Of a DNA stretch of 64,000 nucleotides, positions 50,378 through 59,756 are shown in pieces (within the stretch, counting starts at the first letter, position 1; every line of letters starts with the position of its first letter). The translations under genes and the position numbers were made by a program. Source of the stretch: Streptomyces roseirectus (GTDB taxonomy: Bacteria > Actinomycetota > Actinomycetes > Streptomycetales > Streptomycetaceae); assembly GCF_014489635.1 (NCBI RefSeq), contig NZ_CP060828.1, positions 4,688,001 to 4,752,000 on the forward strand, in the 5' to 3' direction. Under the pieces are notes generated by a model that was given only the letters and a program-made list of their open reading frames with translations, did not search any database and was not told the origin of the DNA.

Positions 50378-50531
50378 GGCTCCCTCGGATGGTCAAGTGG
50401 CCGATCCAGTTCACCACTTCCTCGTACTCCTGCGCGAACCGTACCGCCCGCACTTTCACACGATCCCCGCCTCAACGCCGCGCCGGGCAGCGTAAAGTCC
50501 CACGTCGAGGACGTACGGCGAGGGAGATTCG

Positions 50532-51494
50532 ATGGGCACGGCACCTGTCCCGGTACCGCACCTGCCGCCCGGCTCCCGCCTGCTCGTCCCGGTCCTCGCC
50601 GCGACGGGCGGCAGCGGGCGGACGACGGTGGCGCACCTGCTGGCGCGCGGACTCGCCGCCGTCGCCGACACCGTCCTCCTCGACCTCGCCCCCCGCCTCG
50701 CCTCCTCCTGGCCGCACCACCTCGCGGCCGGACGGACGCCGGGACTCGCGGCGCTGCCCCCCGACCAGCCCCTGACACGGACGGCCGTCCGCGCGGCCTG
50801 CGCCGTACCGAACGCCGGCGCCCAAAACTCCGGCACACGCACCGGCGCCCAGCACACCACCACCCCGCACGGCAACGCTCCTCACAGCGCCGGCCCACAC
50901 GGCACCGCCCCCCACACCCCCGGCCTCCACGTCCTCACCGACAGCCGCGCCTGGCACGCCCCACCCCTCCTCGACCTCCCCGAACTCCCCGCCGCCTGGT
51001 ACCAGTTGGCGGCGATCGGCGGCTGGCAGGCGGTCGTCGCCGACACCCCGCACCCCCTCGCCCACGACCTCCTCACCGCCCGCCACACCGGCGAGCGCGC
51101 GCTCACCCACGACTGGTACGACCTCCCCCACTCGGTCCCGGTCCTCTGCGCGCCCGCGACGGCGGACGGCATCCACGCGCTCCACCGGGCGACGACGACC
51201 CTGGACGCCGAAGCGCTCCCGCTATCCCGCACGGTCGTCGCCCTCACCTCCACGACGGACGGCCGCCTCTCCTCCGCCCTCCGCGCCACCCTCACCACGG
51301 CCACCACCCGCGTCGCCGCGGTCGTCCACATCCCCCACGACCCCCGCATCCGCGCCCACGGCCACGCCACCCCCAACCCCCGCCCCAGAACCCGCCACGC
51401 CTCCGGCCGCCTGACCGACACGGTCCTGAACACGGCCCACCGCGTCTGGGGCCGCCCCCTTCCCCCGGCCCCACAACCGGCCCCCCTTGCCTGA
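50532..51494 (+). CDS. MinD/ParA-like P-loop protein
   Basis: A 320-aa protein with a deviant Walker A ATGGSGRTT (about 24-32), a short Asp strand LLDLAPR, and a mid-protein low-complexity His/Thr/Ala/Gly stretch (about 95-130). Its later half has VAALTSTTDGRLSSAL and VVHIPHDPRIRAHG, as in MinD folds. ATG 50532 has a GAGGGAG SD. Similar proteins accompany secretion or membrane-targeting genes in Streptomyces, but no role is shown here. Confidence 0.78.
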   Translation: MGTAPVPVPHLPPGSRLLVPVLAATGGSGRTTVAHLLARGLAAVADTVLLDLAPRLASSWPHHLAAGRTPGLAALPPDQPLTRTAVRAACAVPNAGAQNSGTRTGAQHTTTPHGNAPHSAGPHGTAPHTPGLHVLTDSRAWHAPPLLDLPELPAAWYQLAAIGGWQAVVADTPHPLAHDLLTARHTGERALTHDWYDLPHSVPVLCAPATADGIHALHRATTTLDAEALPLSRTVVALTSTTDGRLSSALRATLTTATTRVAAVVHIPHDPRIRAHGHATPNPRPRTRHASGRLTDTVLNTAHRVWGRPLPPAPQPAPLA

Positions 51495-51609
51495 CCCCAC
51501 TCGAACCGCAAGCCACTCCACCCCAAACCACTCGAACGAGTGAACATCATTCATCCGTGTGGCATATGCGAATCTCCTCGCCTTACGTTCCGTGACGGAG
51601 GTGGTTCGC

Positions 51610-52542
51610 ATGAACGAACCCTGCAAGCGGCAAGACGCCATCGACATCAGCGACTTCGTGTACGCGGCGACCGGAGCCCGCGTCCGGAGGCTCACGATGC
51701 CGGACGGGACGCACTGGTTCCCGGCGGTGGATGTGTGCAAGGAACTGGGGCACACCAACTCTCGGCAGGCTCTCTCAGATCATGTCCCGGCTGGGCACCG
51801 AGAAATTCTCGAGACCGTAACTGGAGCTTACGGTCTCAGCGTTCCCGCAGGTCGAGAGTGGCGCCGAGACCTGAATCTGATCTCTCTCGAAGGTCTCGTC
51901 CTCCTCGTCAACGCCTGCACCAAGCCCGCCTGCGCCCCTTTCAAGAAGTGGGCGGCAGAGGTCATCGCGACAGTCCAGCAGGAGGGTTCGTACTCGCTCC
52001 AGAAGGCCGAGGTGCAGCCCGCCGACCCGGCCGCCCCGGTCGTCTACGCGATGCCGGAACAGGTCGCGGAAGCCATCGTCCGGCTGGAGGAGCACAACCT
52101 CCGGATGGACGAGGAGCTTGCGATCGCACAGCGGGAATCGCTGTCCGTGCAAAGGCAGTTGCTGGCGGCACAACAGGAGAACCTGACCGCCCAGCAGAGC
52201 ATCGCGGAGGCCATGAACCGGATCGCGTCCCGGCTGGACTCGCTGGCGCTCACCCCGGCGGCCTCGACCACCCCGCACCCCACGACGGAATCCGTCCTAG
52301 CCAACTGGCGCCGCAGGCTCTCCGTGACGGAGGACGTCTGGACGGTGGCGGTGGTCATCGCGCCGGTGCTCGTGGAGGAGGGTGAGCTGCGGCAGCCGCT
52401 GGAATCGCTCGCGGCGCGGACGGGCCTGTCGGTGCACCGGGTCAACGAGTGCCTGCGGCTGCTGCGGACGCACGCGTGCATCCGCAGCAGGGGCGCGACC
52501 GAGGACGGGGCGCCGGTGTACGTGCTCAACCAGCCTGTGTGA
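51610..52542 (+). CDS. Bro-N domain antirepressor-like protein
   Basis: A 310-aa protein. Residues 10-125 are a Bro-N domain (GTHWFPAVDVCKELGHTNSRQALSDHV, RRDLNLISLEGLVLLVNA); a long coiled coil follows (about 150-215, ELAIAQRESLSVQRQLLAAQQENL), then a C-terminal winged helix (LSVHRVNECLRLLRTHACIRSR). ATG 51610 has GACGGAGG upstream. Bro-N proteins are phage antirepressors, but chromosomal, phage-free copies occur in Streptomyces. No other phage genes are near. A strong terminator follows. Confidence 0.87.
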   Translation: MNEPCKRQDAIDISDFVYAATGARVRRLTMPDGTHWFPAVDVCKELGHTNSRQALSDHVPAGHREILETVTGAYGLSVPAGREWRRDLNLISLEGLVLLVNACTKPACAPFKKWAAEVIATVQQEGSYSLQKAEVQPADPAAPVVYAMPEQVAEAIVRLEEHNLRMDEELAIAQRESLSVQRQLLAAQQENLTAQQSIAEAMNRIASRLDSLALTPAASTTPHPTTESVLANWRRRLSVTEDVWTVAVVIAPVLVEEGELRQPLESLAARTGLSVHRVNECLRLLRTHACIRSRGATEDGAPVYVLNQPV

Positions 52543-52563
52543 GACAAGCCCGGGTGGGAGAAG

Positions 52564-52600
52564 AAGGGGCGGTCGCAATCCGAACTTGCGGCCGCCCCTT
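52564..52600. terminator. Terminator between Bro-N gene and bkd cluster
   Basis: A 15-bp stem with one G-T pair: AAGGGGCGGTCGCAA (52564-52578) and TTGCGGCCGCCCCTT (52586-52600), loop 7 nt. It lies between convergent genes. Confidence 0.88.
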
Positions 52601-52627
52601 CGGGGTTCACGTTAACTCAGGTGTGGC

Positions 52628-54124
52628 TCACGCCCAGGTGATCAGCTTCTTCGGCTGCTCCAGGATCGCCGCCACATCCGCCAGCACCTTGGACCCCAAC
52701 TCCCCGTCCACCAACCGGTGGTCGAAGGAGAGCGCGAGGGTCGTCACCTGCCGGGGCTTCACCTTGCCCTTGTGCACCCAGGGCTGAGGCTTGATGGCGC
52801 CGACGGCGAGGATCGCGGACTCCCCGGGGTTGAGGATCGGCGTGCCGGTGTCGATGCCGAAGACGCCGACGTTGGTGATGGTCACCGTGCCGCCCTGCAT
52901 GGCCGCCGGGGAGGTCTTCCCCTCCCGCGCGGTCGTCACCAACTCACCCAGCGCCGACGCCAGTTGCGGCAGCGTCTTGTCCTGGGCGTCCTTGATGTTG
53001 GGGACGATCAGGCCACGGGGGGTGGCGGCGGCGATGCCGAGGTTGACGTAGTGCTTGAGGACGATCTCCTGCGCGGCCTCGTCCCAGGACGCGTTGATCT
53101 CGGGGTTGCGCTTGATCGCGACCAGCAGCGCCTTGGCGATCAGCAGCAGGGGGTTGACCCGCAGGCCCGCGAGGTCCTTGTCCCCCTTCAGCTCCTCGAC
53201 CAGCTTGAGCGTCCGCGTGACGTCGACCGTCACGAACTCGGTGACGTGCGGAGCCGTGAACGCGGACTCGACCATCGCCGCCGCCGTCGCCTTGCGAACG
53301 CCCTTGACGGGGATCCGGGTCTCCCGAGCGGAGGCGGCAACCACCCCAGCAACCGCCCCGGCGACCACTCCGGCAGCCGGTTCCGCGACGGACGTCCCCG
53401 GCGCCGCCGCCTTGTGGACATCCTCCCGCGTGACGATCCCGTCGGGCCCGGTCGGCGTCACCGTCGCCAGATCCACCCCGAGGTCCTTCGCGAGCTTCCG
53501 CACCGGAGGCTTGGCCAACGGCCGCCCCACCCCCGCCGACGCCACCGTCGACGCCCCCGCCGACACCACCGGCTCAGCCGCCGCCCGCTCCCCGACGACC
53601 GCCGCCGACACACCAGCCGACGCACCCGCAGCCGTCCCGGCAGACACCCCCGCGGACCCGCCCCGCCCGTTCAACTCCACCTGCACCGCCGGCGCCGCGG
53701 CCGTCGGCACCTCCGCGACCCCCTTCCGAGGCCGCCGCTTCGTGGACGACGCCGCCACCCCGTACCCCACGAGCACAGGCTGACGCCCCTCGGGCTTCGG
53801 CTCCTCGGCGGCGGCCGGAGACGCCTGAGCCGGCACCTCGGCCGACCCCCCGGCCTCCCCGACCTCCCCGACCGCGACGGAGATGATCGCCACCCCCACG
53901 TCCACGGTCGTCCCCTCGGGGAACCGCAGCTCCCGCACCACCCCGTCGTACGGGATGGGCAGCTCCACGGCCGCCTTGGCCGTCTCGACCTCGCACACCA
54001 CCTGCCCGTCGGAGACCACGTCCCCCGGCTGGACGTACCACTTGAGGATCTCCGCCTCCGTGAGCCCTTCGCCCACGTCCGGCATCTTGAACTCGCGTAC
54101 GCCGCTCTCGGTCATCGTCGTCAC
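52628..54124 (-). CDS. bkdC: Branched-chain 2-oxo acid dehydrogenase E2 (dihydrolipoyl acyltransferase)
   Basis: A 498-aa E2 subunit. The N-terminal lipoyl domain has lipoyl-Lys K50 in ETAKA; a long Ala/Pro/Val-rich linker precedes an E3/E1-binding domain (PPVRKLAKDLGVDL), and the C-terminal acyltransferase has the DHRLVDG catalytic His/Asp. GTG 54124 is favoured by AGGAG 7 nt upstream; ATG 54115 is an alternative. Together with the two upstream genes it makes branched acyl-CoAs from Val, Leu and Ile, the primers of branched fatty acids. The E3 gene is elsewhere. Confidence 0.95.
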   Translation of the reverse strand: MTTMTESGVREFKMPDVGEGLTEAEILKWYVQPGDVVSDGQVVCEVETAKAAVELPIPYDGVVRELRFPEGTTVDVGVAIISVAVGEVGEAGGSAEVPAQASPAAAEEPKPEGRQPVLVGYGVAASSTKRRPRKGVAEVPTAAAPAVQVELNGRGGSAGVSAGTAAGASAGVSAAVVGERAAAEPVVSAGASTVASAGVGRPLAKPPVRKLAKDLGVDLATVTPTGPDGIVTREDVHKAAAPGTSVAEPAAGVVAGAVAGVVAASARETRIPVKGVRKATAAAMVESAFTAPHVTEFVTVDVTRTLKLVEELKGDKDLAGLRVNPLLLIAKALLVAIKRNPEINASWDEAAQEIVLKHYVNLGIAAATPRGLIVPNIKDAQDKTLPQLASALGELVTTAREGKTSPAAMQGGTVTITNVGVFGIDTGTPILNPGESAILAVGAIKPQPWVHKGKVKPRQVTTLALSFDHRLVDGELGSKVLADVAAILEQPKKLITWA

Positions 54125-54134
54125 GTCCCTCTCC

Positions 54135-55115
54135 TCAGTACGCCAGGGCACGGTCGACGGCGTCGAGCACCCGGTCGAGCCCCGGCAGGTACTCCTCTTC
54201 GAGGCGGGCCGGCGGATAGGGCGCGTGGTAGCCCCCGACGCGCAGCACCGGCGCCTCGAGGTGGTAGAAGCACCGCTCGGTGATCCGCGCCGCGATCTCC
54301 GCGCCGGACCCGAAGAAGACGGGCGCCTCGTGGACGACGACCAGGCGCCGGGTCTTCTCGACGGACGTCTGGATCGCGTCGAAGTCGAGCGGCGAGACCG
54401 AGCGCAGGTCCAGGACCTCCAGGGACTTGCCCTCCTCGGCGGCGGCGTCGGCGGCCTCCCGGCAGACCTTCACCATGGGGCCGTAGGCGACGAGCGTGAG
54501 GTCGGTGCCCTCGCGCACGACCGACGCCTTGTGCAGCGGGCCGGGAATCGCCTCGGTGTCGACCTCCGACCGGTCCCAGTACCGCCGCTTCGGCTCGAAG
54601 AAGATCACCGGATCGTCGCTCTGGATGGCCTGCTGCATCATCCAGTACGCGTCCGCCGAGTTCGAAGGCGAGACGATCTTCAACCCCGCGACGTGCGCGA
54701 ACAGCGCCTCGGGCGACTCGGAGTGGTGCTCGACGGCCCCGATGCCGCCGCCGTAGGGGATCCGGACGACGACCGGCAGCTTGACCTTGCCCAGCGAGCG
54801 CGCGTGCATCTTCGCGAGCTGGGTGACGATCTGGTCGTACGCCGGGAAGACGAAGCCGTCGAACTGGATCTCCACGACCGGGCGGTAGCCGCGCAGGGCG
54901 AGGCCGATGGCGGTGCCGACGATCCCGGACTCGGCGAGCGGGGTGTCGATGACGCGGCTCTCGCCGAAGTCCTTCTGCAGGCCGTCCGTCACCCGGAAGA
55001 CGCCGCCGAGCTTGCCGACGTCCTCACCCATGAGGACGACCTTGGGGTCCGTCTCCAGTGCGCGGCGCAGCGACTCGTTGATCGCCTTGGCCAGCGGCAG
55101 TTTCTCGATCGCCAT
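54135..55115 (-). CDS. bkdB: Branched-chain 2-oxo acid dehydrogenase E1 beta
   Basis: A 326-aa transketolase-like beta subunit with MGEDVGKLGGVFRVTDGL, FPAYDQIVTQLAKM, GGGIGAVEHHSES, and C-terminal transketolase_C (VVVHEAPVFFGSGAEIAA). Length is normal. It starts 3 bp after the E1 alpha stop and is followed by E2 10 bp later, so all three form one operon. The product completes the TPP-binding E1 heterotetramer. Confidence 0.96.
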   Translation of the reverse strand: MAIEKLPLAKAINESLRRALETDPKVVLMGEDVGKLGGVFRVTDGLQKDFGESRVIDTPLAESGIVGTAIGLALRGYRPVVEIQFDGFVFPAYDQIVTQLAKMHARSLGKVKLPVVVRIPYGGGIGAVEHHSESPEALFAHVAGLKIVSPSNSADAYWMMQQAIQSDDPVIFFEPKRRYWDRSEVDTEAIPGPLHKASVVREGTDLTLVAYGPMVKVCREAADAAAEEGKSLEVLDLRSVSPLDFDAIQTSVEKTRRLVVVHEAPVFFGSGAEIAARITERCFYHLEAPVLRVGGYHAPYPPARLEEEYLPGLDRVLDAVDRALAY

Positions 55116-55118
55116 GTG

Positions 55119-56312
55119 TCAGACCCCCTCTACATCTGTGAACGACGCCTGGTAGGCGGCGAACTGGGCACGCTCCTCGTCGACGAGCGAGTGCCCGTCC
55201 GCGTACGCGTTCTCGAAGATCGCGAACCGGTCCGGGTCCGGCATCGCCCGGACCGCTTCCCGCACTCGTTTGCCCAACGCCTCGGACTCGGCCTCCAGTT
55301 CCGCGAAGAATCCCTCGTCCGTGTGGTTTGGCCCCTCCAGCGACCGCAGATAGGAACGCAGCCGCAGGATGGGGTCCTTCGCCTCCCAGGCGGCCCGTTC
55401 GTCGTCGAGCCGGTAGCGGGTGGGGTCGTCGGAGGTGGTGTGCGCGCCCATCCGGTAGGTGAACGCCTCGACCAGCGTCGGCCCCTCACCGGCCCGCGCG
55501 CGTTCCAGCGCCCACTTCGTCACCGCGAGGCAGGCCAGCACGTCGTTCCCGTCGACCCGGACGCCGGGGAACCCGTACCCCTGCGCGCGCTGGTACAGCG
55601 GTACCCGCGTCTGCTTCTCGGTCGGCTCGGAGATCGCCCACTGGTTGTTCTGGCAGAAGAACACGACGGGCGCGTTGTAGACGGCGGAGAAGGTGAACGA
55701 TTCGGCGACGTCACCCTGGCTGGAGGCGCCGTCCCCGAAATAGGCGATGACAGCGCTGTCGGCGCCGTCCTTGGCGACGCCCATCGCGTACCCGGTCGCG
55801 TGCAGCGTCTGGGAGCCGATGACGATCGTGTAGAGGTGGAAGTTGTTGCTGTTCGGGTCCCAGCCGCCGTTGTTGACGCCCCGGAACATGCCGAGCAGGT
55901 TCGTCGGGTCGACGCCGCGGCACCAGGCGACGCCGTGCTCGCGGTAGGTCGGGAAGACGTAGTCGTCGTCGCGCAGGGCCCGGCCGGAGCCGATCTGGGC
56001 GGCCTCCTGGCCGAGCAGCGAGGCCCACAGGCCCAGTTCGCCCTGGCGCTGGAGGGCGGTGGCCTCGGCGTCGAAGCGGCGGGTGAGGACCATGTCGCGG
56101 TAGAGGCCGCGGAGTTGTTCCGGGGTGATGTCCGCGACGTACTTGTCGTACTCGGCGTCCGCGACCCGTTCGCCCGAGGGGGTCAGGAGCTGGACGAGTT
56201 CGGGTTCGGTGCTCTTCTTCGAGGCGGCGCGGGGGCCGGCCTTACGGGTCGTACCGGCCTTGCCTCCGCCGCCGCGTCGCGGTGTGCGCGGGGCGGTGCT
56301 CTCCACGGTCAC
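55119..56312 (-). CDS. bkdA: Branched-chain 2-oxo acid dehydrogenase E1 alpha
   Basis: A 397-aa TPP-dependent subunit. The TPP motif runs from FGDGASSQGD to FCQNNQW (GDG...NN), with the phosphorylation-loop region YRMGAHTTSDDPTRYR. The N-terminal 35 residues are a basic, Gly/Ala-rich extension before the conserved LLTPSGERV. GTG 56312 has a GGAGGAG SD. First gene of the bkd operon. Confidence 0.96.
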   Translation of the reverse strand: MTVESTAPRTPRRGGGGKAGTTRKAGPRAASKKSTEPELVQLLTPSGERVADAEYDKYVADITPEQLRGLYRDMVLTRRFDAEATALQRQGELGLWASLLGQEAAQIGSGRALRDDDYVFPTYREHGVAWCRGVDPTNLLGMFRGVNNGGWDPNSNNFHLYTIVIGSQTLHATGYAMGVAKDGADSAVIAYFGDGASSQGDVAESFTFSAVYNAPVVFFCQNNQWAISEPTEKQTRVPLYQRAQGYGFPGVRVDGNDVLACLAVTKWALERARAGEGPTLVEAFTYRMGAHTTSDDPTRYRLDDERAAWEAKDPILRLRSYLRSLEGPNHTDEGFFAELEAESEALGKRVREAVRAMPDPDRFAIFENAYADGHSLVDEERAQFAAYQASFTDVEGV

Positions 56313-56435
56313 GTGTGCTCCTCCGTCGGTCCGGCTCCCGGGGTTGCCGGGGTCCAGTGCGGCCTACCTGTTTCCGGACACCCGTGCGCGGGGTGGGCGC
56401 CACTCGACCGGAACAGGCGTGACAGGTGCTCCGGC

Positions 56436-56453
56436 GAACGCCCTGGGGCGTTC
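56436..56453. promoter_or_regulatory. 18-bp palindrome in the bkd / response-regulator intergenic region
   Basis: GAACGCCCTGGGGCGTTC is a perfect inverted repeat with an 8-bp arm and TG centre, 124 bp upstream of bkdA. It is an operator candidate for bkd or the divergent regulator. The rest of the 322-bp gap (56313-56634) has no gene; TGTGAAAC recurs near 56479 and 56620. Confidence 0.5.
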
Positions 56454-56634
56454 ACGTTACCCAGTGCTCCACATTTCTGTGAAACCCCTTCTGACCTGCG
56501 TTTTTACTCGGATTTCCAAGTAAATTCGGCAAAGTCTCGAAGGGCCCTGGTCACAGCCTCGCAGGAGGCCGGAGCAACGGCACGTTATCCCGCGCTCCCC
56601 GGCCACGGGAAGGGTTCTGTGTGAAACTGATCTC

Positions 56635-57294
56635 GTGCGTGAAACCGCAGAAATCAGGGTTTTTCTCCTCGATGATCATGAAGTCGTCCGGCGTGGCGTA
56701 CGCGAACTGCTCGCGGTCGAGGACGGCGTCGAGGTGATCGGCGAGGCGGGCACGGCGGCCGAGGCGCTGGCCCGGATCCCGGCCCTGCGTCCCGACGTCG
56801 CCGTCCTCGACGTGCGGCTTCCCGACGGCAGCGGCGTCGAGGTGTGCCGGGAGATCCGCTCCCAGGACCCGTCGCTGAAGTGTCTGATACTGACCTCTTT
56901 CGCGGACGACGAGGCCCTGTTCGACGCGATCATGGCGGGCGCGTCCGGGTACGTCCTGAAGGCGATCCGGGGCGACGAGCTGCTGTCGGCCGTCCGGGAC
57001 GTCGCCGCGGGCCGCTCGCTGCTGGACCCGGTCGCCACCGCGCGCGTGCTGGAGCGGCTGCGCGACGGCGGGCCCAAGGAGGATGAACGCCTCGCCCGCC
57101 TCACCGACCAGGAGCGCCGCATCCTCACGCTCATCGGCGACGGCCTCACCAACCGGCAGATCGGCGAGGAACTGCACCTCGCCGAGAAGACGATCAAGAA
57201 CTACGTGTCGAGCGTGCTGGCCAAGATGGGGATGCAGCGGCGTTCCCAGGCGGCGGCGTACGTGGCCCGCGCCCAGGCGGCCCGCCCGAGCTGA
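56635..57294 (+). CDS. DevR/NarL-type response regulator
   Basis: A 219-aa two-domain regulator. The receiver has acidic DD (13-14), phospho-Asp D59 in VLDVRLPDG, Thr87 and Lys109 (GYVLKAI). The LuxR HTH is LTDQERRILTLIGDGLTNRQIGEELHLAEKTIKNYVSSVL. GTG 56635 is used; no clear SD is present. The sequence style matches DevR/DosR regulators. No histidine kinase is adjacent, so its sensor is elsewhere. Confidence 0.93.
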   Translation: MRETAEIRVFLLDDHEVVRRGVRELLAVEDGVEVIGEAGTAAEALARIPALRPDVAVLDVRLPDGSGVEVCREIRSQDPSLKCLILTSFADDEALFDAIMAGASGYVLKAIRGDELLSAVRDVAAGRSLLDPVATARVLERLRDGGPKEDERLARLTDQERRILTLIGDGLTNRQIGEELHLAEKTIKNYVSSVLAKMGMQRRSQAAAYVARAQAARPS

Positions 57295-57400
57295 ACCCCC
57301 GTCCACGGTCACACCGGCGTCTTACTCGGGACTTACGTCCCGCTCTCGGGGGGCCGTCAGCCCCTGTCGTCGCCGTGGGACCGCGCCCACAGTGGACGAC

Positions 57401-57754
57401 ATGCCGCTCACCGCCGACACCCGGCACGCCCTCGACCTCCTCGCCCGTGCCGAGCACGGCCAGGTGGCGGCCAGCCTGCGCGCCCTGCCCTTCCTCGCGC
57501 CGGCCCGCCACGCCGTCGTCGCCGACCGCCTGCTCCTGCGCCTGTGCGGGCGCCAGGGCACCTGCGCGGGCCAGGTCGTCGCGTACGGGGCCGGCACGGC
57601 CGACCGCTGGTCGGTCCAGGTCGTCGGGGTGTGCGAGACGGCGGAGCCGACGGCGGAGGAACGGGCGCTGTTCCCGGCGGACGGGCTCAAGGAGCCGCTG
57701 TACCTGTGGGTGACGCCGGAGTGCGCGACGGTGCACGTGGAGGAACACGCGTAA
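57401..57754 (+). CDS. Small PNPOx-like hypothetical protein
   Basis: A 117-aa protein from ATG 57401. DTRHALDLLARAEHGQVAASLRALPFLAPARHAVVADRLLLRL resembles the start of flavin-binding split-barrel (pyridoxamine-phosphate oxidase-like) proteins, but it is short. It is 106 bp after the response regulator on the same strand, possibly coregulated. Assignment is tentative. Confidence 0.65.
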   Translation: MPLTADTRHALDLLARAEHGQVAASLRALPFLAPARHAVVADRLLLRLCGRQGTCAGQVVAYGAGTADRWSVQVVGVCETAEPTAEERALFPADGLKEPLYLWVTPECATVHVEEHA

Positions 57755-57772
57755 GGCGTACTCCCCCTCGCC

Positions 57773-59401
57773 TCAGCCGCCCGTCAGCCCGCCGAGCCCC
57801 GTCGTGCTGCCCTCCGACGTGGTCCCGCTGTTCGTCCCCCCGTCGGACGTACCGCCGTTCGTCGTGCCGGTGCTGCTGCCCGTGCCCTGGTTGGTCGAGC
57901 CGTTGCTGGTGTCGCCGGTCGTCGGGTCGGACGGCTCCGGGGAGTCGTCGTCCGAGGGCGTCGGGTCGGAGCTGGGCTGCTCGGACGGGGTCGGCGTGGG
58001 CGACGGCGTCGGCGTGGCCGGCTCGGTGTAGTAGCCCCCGCCGCCCGAGGTGGAGCTGTTCTCGGTCGACGAGTCGCCCGAGTCGTCGGACTCGGTGTCG
58101 CTCGGCGAGGGCGAGGCGGAGTCCGCGGTGACGGACGGCGAGACCGACGGCGAGGGGGTTGTGCCGGTGCCGCCACCGCTGCCCCCACCGGTGTTGTTGA
58201 GCGCGATCGCCACGCCCGCCGCGACGGCGATCACCGCGAGCACCGCGAGGATCCACAGCTTGCCCCGGCCGCTGCCGTGGTTGCCGTGGCCCTCGAAACC
58301 GCCGTCGTCGCCGGAGCCGTAGCCCTGGGGCAGGATCGGCTGGGGGATCTGCGAGGTCGTGCCGCCGTGGCCGCCCTGCGGCATCATCGTCGTGCTCGCG
58401 TAGCCACCGGGGGACTGGGCGAGCGGCGCGGTGACCGGGCCTGTGTTCCAGGTGCCGGAGTGACCGCCCTGCTCGTACAGCATCTGGAGCGCGTACTGGA
58501 CGAGGCCGCGCATCTCCTCCGCCGTCTGGAACCGGTCGTCCGGCTCCTTGGCGAGGGCGCGCATGGCGAGCCCGTCCAGCTCGGGCGGCGAGGCGCCGTT
58601 CGAGACCTGCGACGGCGGGACGGGGATGTCCTGGACGTGCTGGTAGACCACCGCGAGCGGGGTCTCACCGACGAACGGGGGCCGCAGCGCGAGGAGTTCG
58701 TACAGCATGCAGCCGGTGGCGTACAGGTCGGAGCGGTGGTCCACGGCCTTGCCGAGCGCCTGCTCAGGGGAGAGGTACTGCGGGGTGCCCATGACCATGC
58801 CGGTCTGCGTCATCGTCGTGGACGCGCCGTGCAGCGCGCGGGCGATGCCGAAGTCCATCACCTTGACCGCGCCGTTGTGCGTGATGATCACGTTGGCGGG
58901 CTTGATATCCCGGTGCACGATGCCGTGCTGGTGCGAATAGGCAAGCGCCTCCAGCACCCCGGAGACGATGATCAGGGCCTGCTCGGGGCCCGGCGCCTCG
59001 GCGTTGAGGAGCAGGTCGCGGATGGTCCGCCCCTCGACGATCTCCATGACGATGTACGGCACGGACTGACCGCCGACGAAGTCCTCGCCGGAGTCGTACA
59101 CGGCGACGATCGAGTGGTGGTTGAGCCCCGCGACCGACTGGGCCTCGCGGGTGAAGCGGGCCTTGGACGTCGGGTCCTCGGCGAGGTCGGCGCGCAGCAG
59201 CTTGACGGCGACGGTCCGCCCGAGGCGCACGTCCTCGGCGGCGAACACCTCCGCCATGCCGCCGCGGCCGAGTCTGCGCGTCAGCCGGTACCGGCCGTCG
59301 CCGACGAGCCCGCCGTTGCCCCATTGTTCCGGCGCGTCCGACATACCGCCGTCAGTCGCCTCGGGGTCGGACGGGCCCTGAGAGCGCTGCTGCTGTGCCA
59401 T
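57773..59401 (-). CDS. Membrane Ser/Thr protein kinase without PASTA
   Basis: A 542-aa Hanks-type kinase. The P-loop is LGRGGMAEVF, catalytic Lys K67, HRDIKPAN (Asp165) and DFG 183-185, with an activation loop TTMTQTGMVMGTPQYLSPEQ. A Gly/Pro/Gln-rich juxtamembrane region leads to TM 382-401 and an extracellular Ser/Thr/Gly/Pro tail that lacks any recognised sensor domain. It is divergent from a second kinase, 355 bp away. Confidence 0.95.
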   Translation of the reverse strand: MAQQQRSQGPSDPEATDGGMSDAPEQWGNGGLVGDGRYRLTRRLGRGGMAEVFAAEDVRLGRTVAVKLLRADLAEDPTSKARFTREAQSVAGLNHHSIVAVYDSGEDFVGGQSVPYIVMEIVEGRTIRDLLLNAEAPGPEQALIIVSGVLEALAYSHQHGIVHRDIKPANVIITHNGAVKVMDFGIARALHGASTTMTQTGMVMGTPQYLSPEQALGKAVDHRSDLYATGCMLYELLALRPPFVGETPLAVVYQHVQDIPVPPSQVSNGASPPELDGLAMRALAKEPDDRFQTAEEMRGLVQYALQMLYEQGGHSGTWNTGPVTAPLAQSPGGYASTTMMPQGGHGGTTSQIPQPILPQGYGSGDDGGFEGHGNHGSGRGKLWILAVLAVIAVAAGVAIALNNTGGGSGGGTGTTPSPSVSPSVTADSASPSPSDTESDDSGDSSTENSSTSGGGGYYTEPATPTPSPTPTPSEQPSSDPTPSDDDSPEPSDPTTGDTSNGSTNQGTGSSTGTTNGGTSDGGTNSGTTSEGSTTGLGGLTGG

Positions 59402-59756
59402 CAGTCCTCGCCGTCGTTTCTGCCCGCGGTGCGCGCGGTGTTGTCACGGTCTCCGTCGGCCACGCTACAGCCTTCCGCCGGGCCCCCGGTCCGGGCAGGC
59501 CCCCGCGTGCGGCCCTTCACACCCGCTCCCGCACATGTGCTCGTGCACATTCCGTGTACCGGAGGTACAGCCCGTGTAACGCTCGCGCGTCTCTTCTTTC
59601 TCGTACGGTCACGGAACGGGCACCGAGCTTGACGTGTCAGGGGCCTCAGGCAGACTTGGCCGAGATTGACGCATGGGATCAATGGTGTCGGTCACTACGA
59701 CACAGCGCCGCGGGCGCCCGACGGGGCCCGGGACGCACGATGGGGGACGCGCAGAC

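Noticed and set aside
51610..52542. Prophage
   Set aside because: Only a Bro-N protein is present; no integrase, structural or lysis genes lie within the window.
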